Source: a virus
Strand: one strand, 5' to 3'
IMG/VR virus record: IMGVR_UViG_3300006916_000325
Location: 1 to 26,135 of that record
DNA: 26,135 nucleotides
Position 1 is the first letter of the stretch. Each line of letters starts with the position of its first letter. Position numbers and translations under genes: made by a program. Positions 13,906-21,526 of this stretch are shown piece by piece. Under the pieces are notes generated by a model. It searched no databases. It worked only from the letters and a program-made list of their open reading frames with translations, and was not told where the DNA came from.

Positions 13906-15468
13906 TTGCGAACTATTGAACTTCATTTTCCAATTGAGGGGGTTAACCGGCGAATGCCGGAGCGTCCGAAACAAAGGAGAGGTAGCTACCCTTCTCCTTG
14001 GGCGGTAAATGTATGCAATGAGGACAATATTGAGCAAAGAATAAGGGGCGGCAGCAGAGTAGGTTTGACTAAGTTTGTTGCTAATGACTTAGGGGCTACA
14101 ATAAGCGACATTGTTTCAGTTAATTTTTCAAGTTTAGCAGGAGCAACTGAAGTCTTATTTGCCTTAGTTGATTCGTCAATAAAAACTGTAACCGGCGGGG
14201 TTGTTGCAACTCCGGTCGGTCATTTGGGTGCTGATGCAGGTTCGGACATTTTAACTGATGCTTCTGGAAATCAAATTTTGTCGGGGTCAGTTGCTTCTCC
14301 TGCCAGCGGCTTTTTGGTTGCAGGTCAACAATTGGTTATGGCGATAGCGGCAAGTTCAATAACGCAATTTGATGCAAAAACAGGAAAAGTTGATTCAATT
14401 CTCGCTAGTGCTGGAACCGTACCTACGGGTTGCACATTTGGTGCGATCTACAGAGACAGGTTGATCCTTGCTGGTTCTGACAACACAATTTATTCCTCAA
14501 AAATGGGCGATTATTCTAATTGGGATTATGGCCGTGATGTCAGTGACGCAAGTCGGGCAATTGTGTGGCAACTAGCGTTAGCATCAGAAGTTGGATTAAA
14601 ACCAACGGCAATGATTGCTATAAGCGATAGTTCTTTAATTCTTGCTTCAAAAAACAGCCTTTGGATTTTAAGAGGCGATCCTTCTGGGGGTCAACTTCAA
14701 AGAATATCAGACAACATTGGCATTGTTTCTTCTAAGGCGTGGTGCGTTGCTGACGGGGCAATTTTCTTTTTGTCTGACTGTGGCGTTTACAAAGTTGGGG
14801 CAGATGGATCAGGGCTTGCAATGGTTTCTGAAAACGCATTGCCAGTTGAATTGAAAGATGTCAACACTTCTACAACAACAGTCATGATGGAGTACGAAAA
14901 GGATAGGAAAGCTGTACATGTTTACCTAAAAACATCAGGTGGCAATGACACTCATTGGATTTACGAATTGCAAACAGAAGCATGGTGGGCAGTTCGTTTG
15001 CAGAACAACCATTCTCCGTTAGCTGTTTGCAAACATCAAGGTGAGGTCATTTTAGCTGGAGTTGATGGGTATTTAAGAAAAGTTGGCGGCGATGACGACG
15101 ATGGAACTGCAATTGAAAGCCATGTCGTTATTGGTGCTATGAGGCTTGGCACGATTGACAAGGCGGGCATTGCAAACATGTTGCATGGCGTTCTTGGAAC
15201 AGGAAGTGGGACAGTTACGTGGAGAATGGTTGTTGGCGAATCAGCCGAGGAAGCATCTGACAACGCTAAGTTAGCAATAGAAGCATTCCAAGCGGGGGGG
15301 GACTATTCAGGCTACGTAAAACACACAGACACTTGGGCTGCTGGAAGGTCTTTGGCTCAATATCCGAGGGTTCGTTCTTTATGGTGTTGCCTTTGGTTAC
15401 AGTCAACAACCAAATGGGCTTTTGAGGGGGCTACTATGCAAACAAAACAATCAGGTAGGTACAGATAA
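13906..15468 (+). CDS. Putative tail nozzle protein (beta-propeller, T7 gp12-like position)
   Basis: A 520-residue protein. The N-terminus has PIEGVNRRMPERPKQRRGSYPSPWAVNV (read in parts, about residues 8-35), followed by a run of repeated beta-strand blocks: LTKFVANDLG, VNFSSLAGATEVLFALVDSSI, SILASAGTVPTGCTFGAIYRDRLILAGSDNTIYSS, LILASKNSLWILRGDPSGGQL and AIFFLSDCGVYKV. Blocks of the type RLILAGSDNTIYSS and IFFLSDCGVYKVG are typical of beta-propeller tail proteins. In podoviruses the equivalent protein forms the nozzle through which DNA passes. I use a TTG start at 13906: AGGGATGG lies just before it, and no in-frame ATG occurs before residue 17, after the conserved start of the N-terminal block. 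Its TAA overlaps the next ATG (TAATG). The nozzle role is from position and repeat style. Confidence 0.65.
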   Translation: MRTIELHFPIEGVNRRMPERPKQRRGSYPSPWAVNVCNEDNIEQRIRGGSRVGLTKFVANDLGATISDIVSVNFSSLAGATEVLFALVDSSIKTVTGGVVATPVGHLGADAGSDILTDASGNQILSGSVASPASGFLVAGQQLVMAIAASSITQFDAKTGKVDSILASAGTVPTGCTFGAIYRDRLILAGSDNTIYSSKMGDYSNWDYGRDVSDASRAIVWQLALASEVGLKPTAMIAISDSSLILASKNSLWILRGDPSGGQLQRISDNIGIVSSKAWCVADGAIFFLSDCGVYKVGADGSGLAMVSENALPVELKDVNTSTTTVMMEYEKDRKAVHVYLKTSGGNDTHWIYELQTEAWWAVRLQNNHSPLAVCKHQGEVILAGVDGYLRKVGGDDDDGTAIESHVVIGAMRLGTIDKAGIANMLHGVLGTGSGTVTWRMVVGESAEEASDNAKLAIEAFQAGGDYSGYVKHTDTWAAGRSLAQYPRVRSLWCCLWLQSTTKWAFEGATMQTKQSGRYR

Positions 15469-17501
15469 TGGCCGATGTATTTTTTAAAGATTTTGTAAAC
15501 GGCTTGTCAGTTGATGCGGTTGGCGGTGCGGAAAAAATTCCTGTCGTGGACGGGGCAACTACCAAGTACCAGACTCCTGACCTAATTAAGGCATATATCA
15601 TTGCGGCTTTGACGGCTTCTGGTGCGGTAACGCCCACGGCTAACGATGCGTTGATAATGGAAAGGGCTGGCACAGCAGGCACGTTTGATCTAAACGCTCT
15701 TTGTGACTACGTCTATGCGTACCTTTGGACAAACCCTAGCGAGGTGACTCCGGCCACAAGTGCTGACAAGCTCATACTTGACCGCTCAGGCACAAAGTAC
15801 AGCATTGACATAGACACGCTTGTCACTTATTTCAATGCCTCTAACGGCACTCTGGGGGCGCAGATAGCGGCGTTTTCTGCGGCGACCCTTGGTGATTCCG
15901 ATGAGTATGTGTTGTCACAAGGTGGCACGGCTAAAAAGGTTACTTTTTCAAACCTGTCAGCTAGGGTTCAAGCCCAGTTTAACTCTTATCTTGCTGCCTT
16001 GTCTGCGGTCAGTTCGCCAGCAGACGCAGACACAATGTATGTTCTCCAGGGGTCAACAGCCAAAAAGATGACCTTGACCGTTTTGGCAAACACTTATCTT
16101 GCTGCGGAATTGGATGTTGAGGATTTTGGTTGGGGAATGGCAGAGGCCAATCCTGCTGCAACCGGCGACATGCTGTTGATAGAGCGAAGCGGGACAAGAT
16201 ACAAACTAAATGTTGATAATTTAGTGACTTATGCAGCAACAGGGCTTCAGGATGGAGTCCTCACATTTTCTAGCCTTGCTGCTGCAAGTCCTAACGCCGC
16301 TGATATGTTTGCTGTTGATGACTCTGGAACTCCTAAAAAGCTTACCCTTGCAAACCTAGAAACAAAGTTGTGGGTTGATTACGCGGCCTACGTCAATGCG
16401 TTGTCGGCGGTAAGCACAACGAGTGCTACGGATAAGTTTTACTGCATTCAAGGTGGAACAGCAAAATACGTCACGCCAGCAGAGCTTTCGACGTTCATGA
16501 ATGTCACGACGGGCGATGTGCTGGCTCCAGTGTCTACGACCCAGCACAACATACCTCAATGGGATTCAGTAGCCAAAAAGTTAACAGATGGCTTGTCTCT
16601 TGTAACGACTGTCAGATTTACCGGCAGTGAATCAGATACTGCTTTGCCGACCGAGCAAGCTGTTTCAGAGGCCGTTGAAAACATAACAAATCTTGACATT
16701 GACGGTGCAGCAGACATTGGGGCAGCCTTGGTTGATGCCGACCTGTTTATTGTTGACGACGGGGCAAGTGGGACAAACCGCAAAGCTACTATGAGTCGTT
16801 TGAAGACATACATTGGCTCTGGCGATGTGGCAAATCTAGACATTGATGGAACAGCAGACATTGGTGCTGCACTGGCCTCTACGGATTTGATCATTGTTGA
16901 CGATGGGGCAAATGGCACAAACAGAAAGTCACAAGTAAGCAGAGTAAAAACTTACCTTGAAACTGTTGGTCACTATGACAATGTTTTTGTTAATTCAGCA
17001 CAAATGCACCCATGCACTACAAACGGTGCAGCAGCATTAGCAAAAAACGAGTACGGAACTAATGACATAGATTTGCAATACTTTGCATTTGACGGCGGTG
17101 GAACTGAGGAGCGTGTTCAGTTCCACATGGTAATGCCAGAAGATTGGGACAGAGGCACAATTAAAGCAAAGGTTTATTGGTCTTCCGCAAGTGGGTCAAC
17201 TGCGGGAGATACTGTGGAATGGGGAATTAAAGCTAACGCTCTTGCAGACAATGATACAATAGATGCGTCGCTTGGGACTCCGCAAGTTATAAGCGATACG
17301 TTGTTGGCAAACAGCGGAGCTAAAATGCAAGTAACTCCTGCAACTCCTGCAATCACTGTGGGCGGGGCGGCTGGCCTTAATGACATGGTTGTATTTGAAA
17401 TTTACAGAAACACTGACGGAACGGACAACATGGTTGAAGACGCTTGGTTGTTTGGAATCCATATTCAATATCAAAGAAACCAAACAGTCGCGGCTTGGTA
17501 A
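15468..17501 (+). CDS. Modular tail fibre protein with about ten short repeats
   Basis: A 677-residue protein. From about residue 20 to 500 it is built of repeats of the pattern AD-x-hydrophobic-x3-[SG]GT-x-[KR]-K/Y-hydrophobic-T/D-x2-L-x2-Y, for example DKLILDRSGTKYSIDIDTLV, DTMYVLQGSTAKKMTLTVLA and DMLLIERSGTRYKLNVDNLV. I count about ten units, each 40-75 residues with spacers. The last two units (about 410-445 and 455-495) share NLDIDGxADIGAAL and IVDDGAxGTNRK and are close copies. The C-terminal domain (from about 535) is different: DGGGTEERVQFHMVMPEDWD, then VEWGIKANALADNDTI, a beta-rich fold often found at the end of phage virion proteins. This layout fits a fibre whose shaft is a stack of modules ending in a distal or receptor-binding domain. 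Coupled to the nozzle gene by TAATG. Receptor unknown. Confidence 0.75.
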   Translation: MADVFFKDFVNGLSVDAVGGAEKIPVVDGATTKYQTPDLIKAYIIAALTASGAVTPTANDALIMERAGTAGTFDLNALCDYVYAYLWTNPSEVTPATSADKLILDRSGTKYSIDIDTLVTYFNASNGTLGAQIAAFSAATLGDSDEYVLSQGGTAKKVTFSNLSARVQAQFNSYLAALSAVSSPADADTMYVLQGSTAKKMTLTVLANTYLAAELDVEDFGWGMAEANPAATGDMLLIERSGTRYKLNVDNLVTYAATGLQDGVLTFSSLAAASPNAADMFAVDDSGTPKKLTLANLETKLWVDYAAYVNALSAVSTTSATDKFYCIQGGTAKYVTPAELSTFMNVTTGDVLAPVSTTQHNIPQWDSVAKKLTDGLSLVTTVRFTGSESDTALPTEQAVSEAVENITNLDIDGAADIGAALVDADLFIVDDGASGTNRKATMSRLKTYIGSGDVANLDIDGTADIGAALASTDLIIVDDGANGTNRKSQVSRVKTYLETVGHYDNVFVNSAQMHPCTTNGAAALAKNEYGTNDIDLQYFAFDGGGTEERVQFHMVMPEDWDRGTIKAKVYWSSASGSTAGDTVEWGIKANALADNDTIDASLGTPQVISDTLLANSGAKMQVTPATPAITVGGAAGLNDMVVFEIYRNTDGTDNMVEDAWLFGIHIQYQRNQTVAAW

Positions 17502-17521
17502 TTTATAAAGACAGGTAAAAA

Positions 17522-17752
17522 ATGCTCGACCGTGAATTTTGGATTACTATTGGCTCAGTGCTTTTGCTCAGTGCAGTGTTTGTTTGGTGTTTAAGCGAAT
17601 CAGAAAAAGACAAGACTGAACGGCGATATTACCTGCAAACAATTGACGGTGACGGTGTTCAATGGTTTGTGTACATGACGCAAGCAGAGCATGACAAGTG
17701 GGCTGCAAAGCGATACGCAAAAATTAAAGCTGGGTTGATAACAGGAAATTAA
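17522..17752 (+). CDS. Small single-pass membrane protein
   Basis: A 76-residue protein. Residues about 7-25 (WITIGSVLLLSAVFVWCLS) form one transmembrane helix, preceded by a short charged start and followed by a soluble region with many Lys and aromatic residues (SEKDKTERRYYLQ, QWFVYM). An N-terminal single helix followed by a short charged domain is compatible with a holin-like or i-spanin-like protein, but the soluble part lacks the long coiled coil of i-spanins and it sits among fibre genes. It may be an unrelated small membrane protein made late. The ATG is 20 bases after the fibre stop with a weak ACAGG site before it. It ends just one base before the next gene's ATG. Function unknown. 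Confidence 0.7.
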   Translation: MLDREFWITIGSVLLLSAVFVWCLSESEKDKTERRYYLQTIDGDGVQWFVYMTQAEHDKWAAKRYAKIKAGLITGN

Positions 17753-17753
17753 A

Positions 17754-18368
17754 ATGACACTTTATGCAGAATTATTAAGGCGTGGCTTGCTAGAGGTTCC
17801 TAACGAGGAAGCAGCAACCGCAATGGGGTCAATTACCAGCATGGATATTGTTGTGCCTAGTGCAACAACTTGGATGCGAGAAGAATTGTTGTGGTACTGG
17901 TCATCACCTGACGTAATGAGTGGATCAATTCAGCTTGGTATTGAAAGCGGAGTGCTTTCGCAATTAGTAGAATCTCTTGGCGAACTTTGGTCATCGTTGT
18001 TTGGTCAATCGGCATCAGTTTTAAGAACCTACAATTCAGCAGAAATTGCTGCTCGGCTTTATGCTGGATGGGAGGGCTTAGTCCTTGCGGCTGTTGCAAC
18101 AGAATCTCAAATGGACGCTTTCTACGCACTTGGCGGCGGTCTAATGTTCCCCGACTGTTCTGCCGACGATGTTCAGAAAGCTAAGGACGACGAAGCAGCA
18201 CGGGAAGCAGCGGCCAAAGCTGAAGAAGAAAGAATCGAGCGAGAGTTGGCACTGAATGCAAAGTGGGAAAATGCACTTGCTGAATCGGGATTTGACGAAG
18301 CGATGTATAACGGTGACGAAGCTGCGTTAATTGTCGCTGTTCAAAATGCTCTTGCACTAATGGGGTAA
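17754..18368 (+). CDS. Hypothetical protein with C-terminal coiled coil
   Basis: A 204-residue protein. The first 130 residues are mixed: a short N-terminal helix (YAELLRRGLLEVP), then MDIVVPSATTWMREELLWYWSSP and a Trp-containing region. From about residue 136 it is strongly helical and charged: DDVQKAKDDEAAREAAAKAEEERIERELALNAKWE (in parts), a likely coiled coil for oligomerisation, followed by ALAESGFDEAMYNGDEAAL. It follows the small membrane protein gene with one base between and precedes the first spike gene by three bases, so translation is probably coupled. Its place suggests an adaptor or chaperone for fibres or spikes, but I recognise no family. No signal peptide. Confidence 0.75.
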   Translation: MTLYAELLRRGLLEVPNEEAATAMGSITSMDIVVPSATTWMREELLWYWSSPDVMSGSIQLGIESGVLSQLVESLGELWSSLFGQSASVLRTYNSAEIAARLYAGWEGLVLAAVATESQMDAFYALGGGLMFPDCSADDVQKAKDDEAAREAAAKAEEERIERELALNAKWENALAESGFDEAMYNGDEAALIVAVQNALALMG

Positions 18369-18371
18369 AGG

Positions 18372-19529
18372 ATGGCCGTATATTACATCGACGGATCAGT
18401 CAGTGGCAGTGCCGGAGTGCTAGGCGGTAGCGGCACGGAAGCCGACCCTTGGACTTGTAACTCTGGAATCGATTTGCTTGAAAAAGCAAGGCTAGCAATT
18501 GTCGCCGCAGGAATTGGAAGTGCTGGCGATACCGTTATCGTGAAGGCTGGCGGTTTAACAAATACCGCGCCTATGACCTACGAAAGTGGATGGAACCAAA
18601 CTAAACCGTTTGTACTTCGCCCCCTTTTAATGGACGGAACTCAGATAATTGATTTCGACCTTGGCCTCAAAGCGATGTATGCAACAAACATTGTTCAGCA
18701 GGGGCAAAATTTTTACTTTTGCAATTTTCATAAGTTTGGAAACAGCACTAGCACCGGCGGCTTTTTGGTGTTTAACCTGCGGCATTGGGCAGGGTTTTAC
18801 TTTTGCACATTCGACGGAGCCGATGCTGAGGCAGGCGGGTCAACCGGACTCATTTACACTGGCAGTGGCACTCACATTATTGGTTGTCGCTTTATCAATG
18901 ACGGTCGCGGAAGTGGGTTGTTGATTCAGGGCTCGTCTGGTTGCACTTTCCGAAACAATTACATTGAAATTAACTATGCAAATTATTCAATGTACACCTA
19001 CAACAGCGAATTTTCTTGCAACGTTGTAAATTTAATTTCGGCATCACACCTCGGTGCAATTCTCCCAATACAGGGAGGAACTTTTAACCGGAATACCTTC
19101 TACGGTGCTGATGCAGACAACCCGACCAACTCGGGCGGGGCAATATATTTAACAGCGGATTACGAACATAATATTATAACCAATAACGTATTTGTTAACT
19201 GTCGTCGATCTGTTTATATAAATTCCAGCGATCAGCACAACATTTCGGTCTTTGCTGGAAATTATGAATTTAACACAGCGGATCACAATCATTATCCGAA
19301 CTCGACAAATACAACCTTCATGACAAACAATAATAACAACATGGCAACCTCTCCGTTGATTGATCCAGCAAACGGTGACTATCGTCCAACAGATTTACTT
19401 ATTGGCAAAGGCTTCAACTTAGAAACCTATTCCTTGCAGGGCGTGTCGATGGGGGGCAAAACAATTGGTGCGATTGAAGGCTCGTCGGCTCCAGTGTTTG
19501 GTCAATATTCACCATTTGGAGGACAATAA
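18372..19529 (+). CDS. Tail spike with right-handed beta-helix (first of two)
   Basis: A 385-residue protein. The N-terminus (AVYYIDGSVSGSAGVLGGSGTEADPW, in parts) is the standard beginning of many parallel beta-helix proteins: a YYVD-type strand followed by a Gly-rich segment and a short helix (LLEKARLAIVAAG), then GDTVIVKAGG. The body is a series of short strands with Asn-rich turns, such as FCNFHKFGNS, FYFCTFDGAD, GCRFINDGRGS, GCTFRNNYIEIN and FSCNVVNLI, as in pectate-lyase-like and phage tail spike folds. Near the end, TSPLIDPANGDYRPTDLLIGKGFN is a typical closing motif, and the protein finishes with APVFGQYSPFGGQ. These folds bind or cleave polysaccharides; I do not identify catalytic residues, so receptor binding without cleavage is possible. 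The second spike starts directly after the stop (TAAATG). Confidence 0.75.
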   Translation: MAVYYIDGSVSGSAGVLGGSGTEADPWTCNSGIDLLEKARLAIVAAGIGSAGDTVIVKAGGLTNTAPMTYESGWNQTKPFVLRPLLMDGTQIIDFDLGLKAMYATNIVQQGQNFYFCNFHKFGNSTSTGGFLVFNLRHWAGFYFCTFDGADAEAGGSTGLIYTGSGTHIIGCRFINDGRGSGLLIQGSSGCTFRNNYIEINYANYSMYTYNSEFSCNVVNLISASHLGAILPIQGGTFNRNTFYGADADNPTNSGGAIYLTADYEHNIITNNVFVNCRRSVYINSSDQHNISVFAGNYEFNTADHNHYPNSTNTTFMTNNNNNMATSPLIDPANGDYRPTDLLIGKGFNLETYSLQGVSMGGKTIGAIEGSSAPVFGQYSPFGGQ

Positions 19530-20621
19530 ATGGCAACTTACTATGTTGACCCAGAAAACAAAACCGGATCGGCGGTAGACAGTGCAGGAGGAGGCTCAAT
19601 TTCCAGCCCTTACGTTGAGCTTGATTATGCAGTACAGGATATAAATTCTGGAGGCGTGCATAGCAAGGGTTCAACCGGCGATGTCTTTAAGATGATTGGC
19701 GTTTACGCCCCAGATAACACTAAGGCAGCAAATCTAACAACGCAACTTCTTTCTTATGGTAACGGGGCAAAAATTGTTGGGGACGGCGCGAATGGTTTTG
19801 GCACAAGCAGCCCGACAAGCATGGCAACAATGAGCCAAGCAAATTGCACAACGCCAATCATCAACTCGATAAGCTGGAATTATGGCACGGTTGCGAGTTT
19901 CAAATTTACAAACTTTCGTGATTCGACTTACGCAATATCAGCCGGTCAGCGTTTAAATTTTATCGGCAATCATTGCGACACTTCCGCAATAAGCGGCGCG
20001 GGTTCTCAGGCAAGGATTGTTGCCGGAAGGAACGCTTGGCGGGCGATTGGGAATTACGTTAAGGCAAGATCGTCGACTGGTATTATGTTTCAGCCTTACA
20101 CATCCCATGTTGTCGCTTACAACTATGCCGACCTCGACGACGGAAACACGACGAAAGCTGTTAGTTTGCAACTTTCAAGTACCAATTCTGGAAATCATTT
20201 TATCGGCAACATTGTCTACGTTGGAGGCGCTGCCCAAGCTTTTCGCTCAAACTCAGATTTTATCGCACTAGGCAATCTTATCGTTGGAACGAGCGGCAAT
20301 GGAACTGGAATCGTTTTTGGCAACAGCGGAAATCATGCAGTTATTTGCGGCAATCATTTTGAGAATTTGTACCAAGCCTTTGGTGCGCTTAGTAATGGCT
20401 CCACTACCAGCGGCTATATCACAAGCACCGACAACACTTATCACAACGTAACCTACGTTGACACTCCCAACCCAGATTTCACCAGAACATGGAACGCCAG
20501 CGGTTGCATCATCGCACGCAACACGAACCTTGCTAGAAGTGGCGTTGTAAATGCAGCGACGGGCGATCTCAGAACTTCGTCAAGTCGTTTAGGCAAAAAC
20601 ATGCTTAACGCACTCGACTAG
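19530..20621 (+). CDS. Tail spike with right-handed beta-helix (second), ends at an amber codon
   Basis: A 363-residue protein of the same general type as its neighbour. It begins TYYVDPENKTGSAVDSAGGGS, with a turn SSPYVELDYAVQDI and GDVFKMIG, then a long series of beta-helix turns (FTNFRDSTYAI, FIGNHCDTSAI, RAIGNYVKARS, HVVAYNYADLD, HFIGNIVYVGG, FIALGNLIVGT, AVICGNHFENLY, read in order), where IGN-x-[IVY] strands alternate with Asn and Gly turns. The closing region ATGDLRTSSSRLGKNMLNALD corresponds to NGDYRPTDLLIGKGFN of the first spike. The reading frame then meets TAG at 20619-20621 and continues for 24 more sense codons to TAA. The extension ends in NNPTQYFPFG, resembling GQYSPFGGQ at the end of the first spike. 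The amber may be a recent nonsense change or a leaky stop giving two forms. Confidence 0.75.
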   Translation: MATYYVDPENKTGSAVDSAGGGSISSPYVELDYAVQDINSGGVHSKGSTGDVFKMIGVYAPDNTKAANLTTQLLSYGNGAKIVGDGANGFGTSSPTSMATMSQANCTTPIINSISWNYGTVASFKFTNFRDSTYAISAGQRLNFIGNHCDTSAISGAGSQARIVAGRNAWRAIGNYVKARSSTGIMFQPYTSHVVAYNYADLDDGNTTKAVSLQLSSTNSGNHFIGNIVYVGGAAQAFRSNSDFIALGNLIVGTSGNGTGIVFGNSGNHAVICGNHFENLYQAFGALSNGSTTSGYITSTDNTYHNVTYVDTPNPDFTRTWNASGCIIARNTNLARSGVVNAATGDLRTSSSRLGKNMLNALD

Positions 20622-20696
20622 CAAACGGCTTGGGAAAAAAAAATGTCGTCGGGGGTTAACATTAACAATCCAACTCAATACTTTCCATTCGGGTAA
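20622..20696 (+). other. In-frame 24-codon extension beyond the amber stop, with an internal small ORF
   Basis: After TAG the same frame reads QTAWEKKMSSGVNINN and on to PTQYFPFG before TAA at 20694-20696. An ATG at 20643 inside it could start a separate 17-residue peptide, but no good ribosome site precedes it, only a run of nine A residues after TGGG. The final residues match the C-terminal style of the first spike (GQYSPFG). The next gene starts five bases after this TAA with no clear ribosome site, which is easiest to explain if ribosomes reach 20694 by readthrough or re-initiation. Confidence 0.5.
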
Positions 20697-20701
20697 AAAT
20701 C

Positions 20702-21526
20702 ATGAGCAACAGACCAACAACTTATTGCCTCGATGACGATTTTATTTATTGGATTGTCAGCCTTTATGACGCAGACGGTCAGCTAGTCGATGCTGATTCT
20801 TTGCCTACTCTAAGTTATCGAAGGCAAGCCGAATTGGGATTAAGCACGACTGGCGTTAACGTCGCAAAACTTGCTGGAACAACCGGCACATATCAATTCC
20901 GGCACAACATTGCGCTTGATAATGCAATCACAGTTGCATCACCACAAATACACTACACTGAAAGTTGCGTAATCGGCGGCGTGACTTATGTCAACACTTG
21001 GACAGCAACTGTTCGTTCGGTTGCAACGTTGACAAATCAAACAGCTATTAAGACGGTGACTGATGCACTGCCAAACAGTGGGGCGTTGACTGACCTAGCG
21101 ACTGCGGCAAATCTTGCGACTGTTGATACAGTTGTCGATGCGGTCAAAGTTAAAACAGATCAGCTAACATTTACTGTCACGAATCAAGTGGACGCTAACA
21201 GTTTGACCGGAGGGACATCTGCTGCTGCAATTTACACATACTTCACAGATGGTTCACGCGAAGATGTGTTTAAAGCGGACGTTACAGTCCTCAATGGCTC
21301 AGGCTCTATCTCCTATCCAATAACCGTAACGTCGTCTGGAACCCCTGTTGCCGGAGTTGAGTGCTGGGTAACCACAGATTCAGGCGGCACAAACGTAGTA
21401 GCGGGAACGCTTACTACTAACGATTTTGGAGTTGTTACTTTCCTTCTAGATGCAGGAACGTATTACCTGTGGCGAGATTCAACAACTCATTCATTTCCTA
21501 AACCTACAACAATTACGGTGTCCTAA
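20702..21526 (+). CDS. Phage fibre protein with C-terminal carboxypeptidase-regulatory-like domain
   Basis: A 274-residue protein. Residues 10-110 form a beta domain (DDDFIYWIVSLYDADGQLVDADS and RHNIALDNAITVASPQIHYTESCVIGG, in parts) that resembles ligand- or fibre-attachment domains of virion proteins. The centre (about 115-170) is a short helical linker with VDTVVDAVKVKTDQLTFTVTNQVDA, a pattern common in tail fibres before a trimer shaft. The C-terminal part (about 195-274) contains ISYPITVTSSGTPVAGVECWVTTDSGG and DFGVVTFLLDAGTYYLWRD, which fits a small prealbumin-like or carboxypeptidase-regulatory-like beta sandwich. Such domains are frequent in fibre ends. The start is just downstream of the TAA of the amber extension. 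Its own TAA overlaps the next ATG (TAATG). A receptor-binding role is plausible but not shown. Confidence 0.7.
   Translation: MSNRPTTYCLDDDFIYWIVSLYDADGQLVDADSLPTLSYRRQAELGLSTTGVNVAKLAGTTGTYQFRHNIALDNAITVASPQIHYTESCVIGGVTYVNTWTATVRSVATLTNQTAIKTVTDALPNSGALTDLATAANLATVDTVVDAVKVKTDQLTFTVTNQVDANSLTGGTSAAAIYTYFTDGSREDVFKADVTVLNGSGSISYPITVTSSGTPVAGVECWVTTDSGGTNVVAGTLTTNDFGVVTFLLDAGTYYLWRDSTTHSFPKPTTITVS

Noticed and set aside
19530-20696. General recoding of TAG as a sense codon in this phage
   Set aside because: Several genes end with TAG that is followed by a proper start and ribosome site (for example at 1747, 9114, 13895, 25746), so standard termination is the simpler view. Only the spike site is odd.
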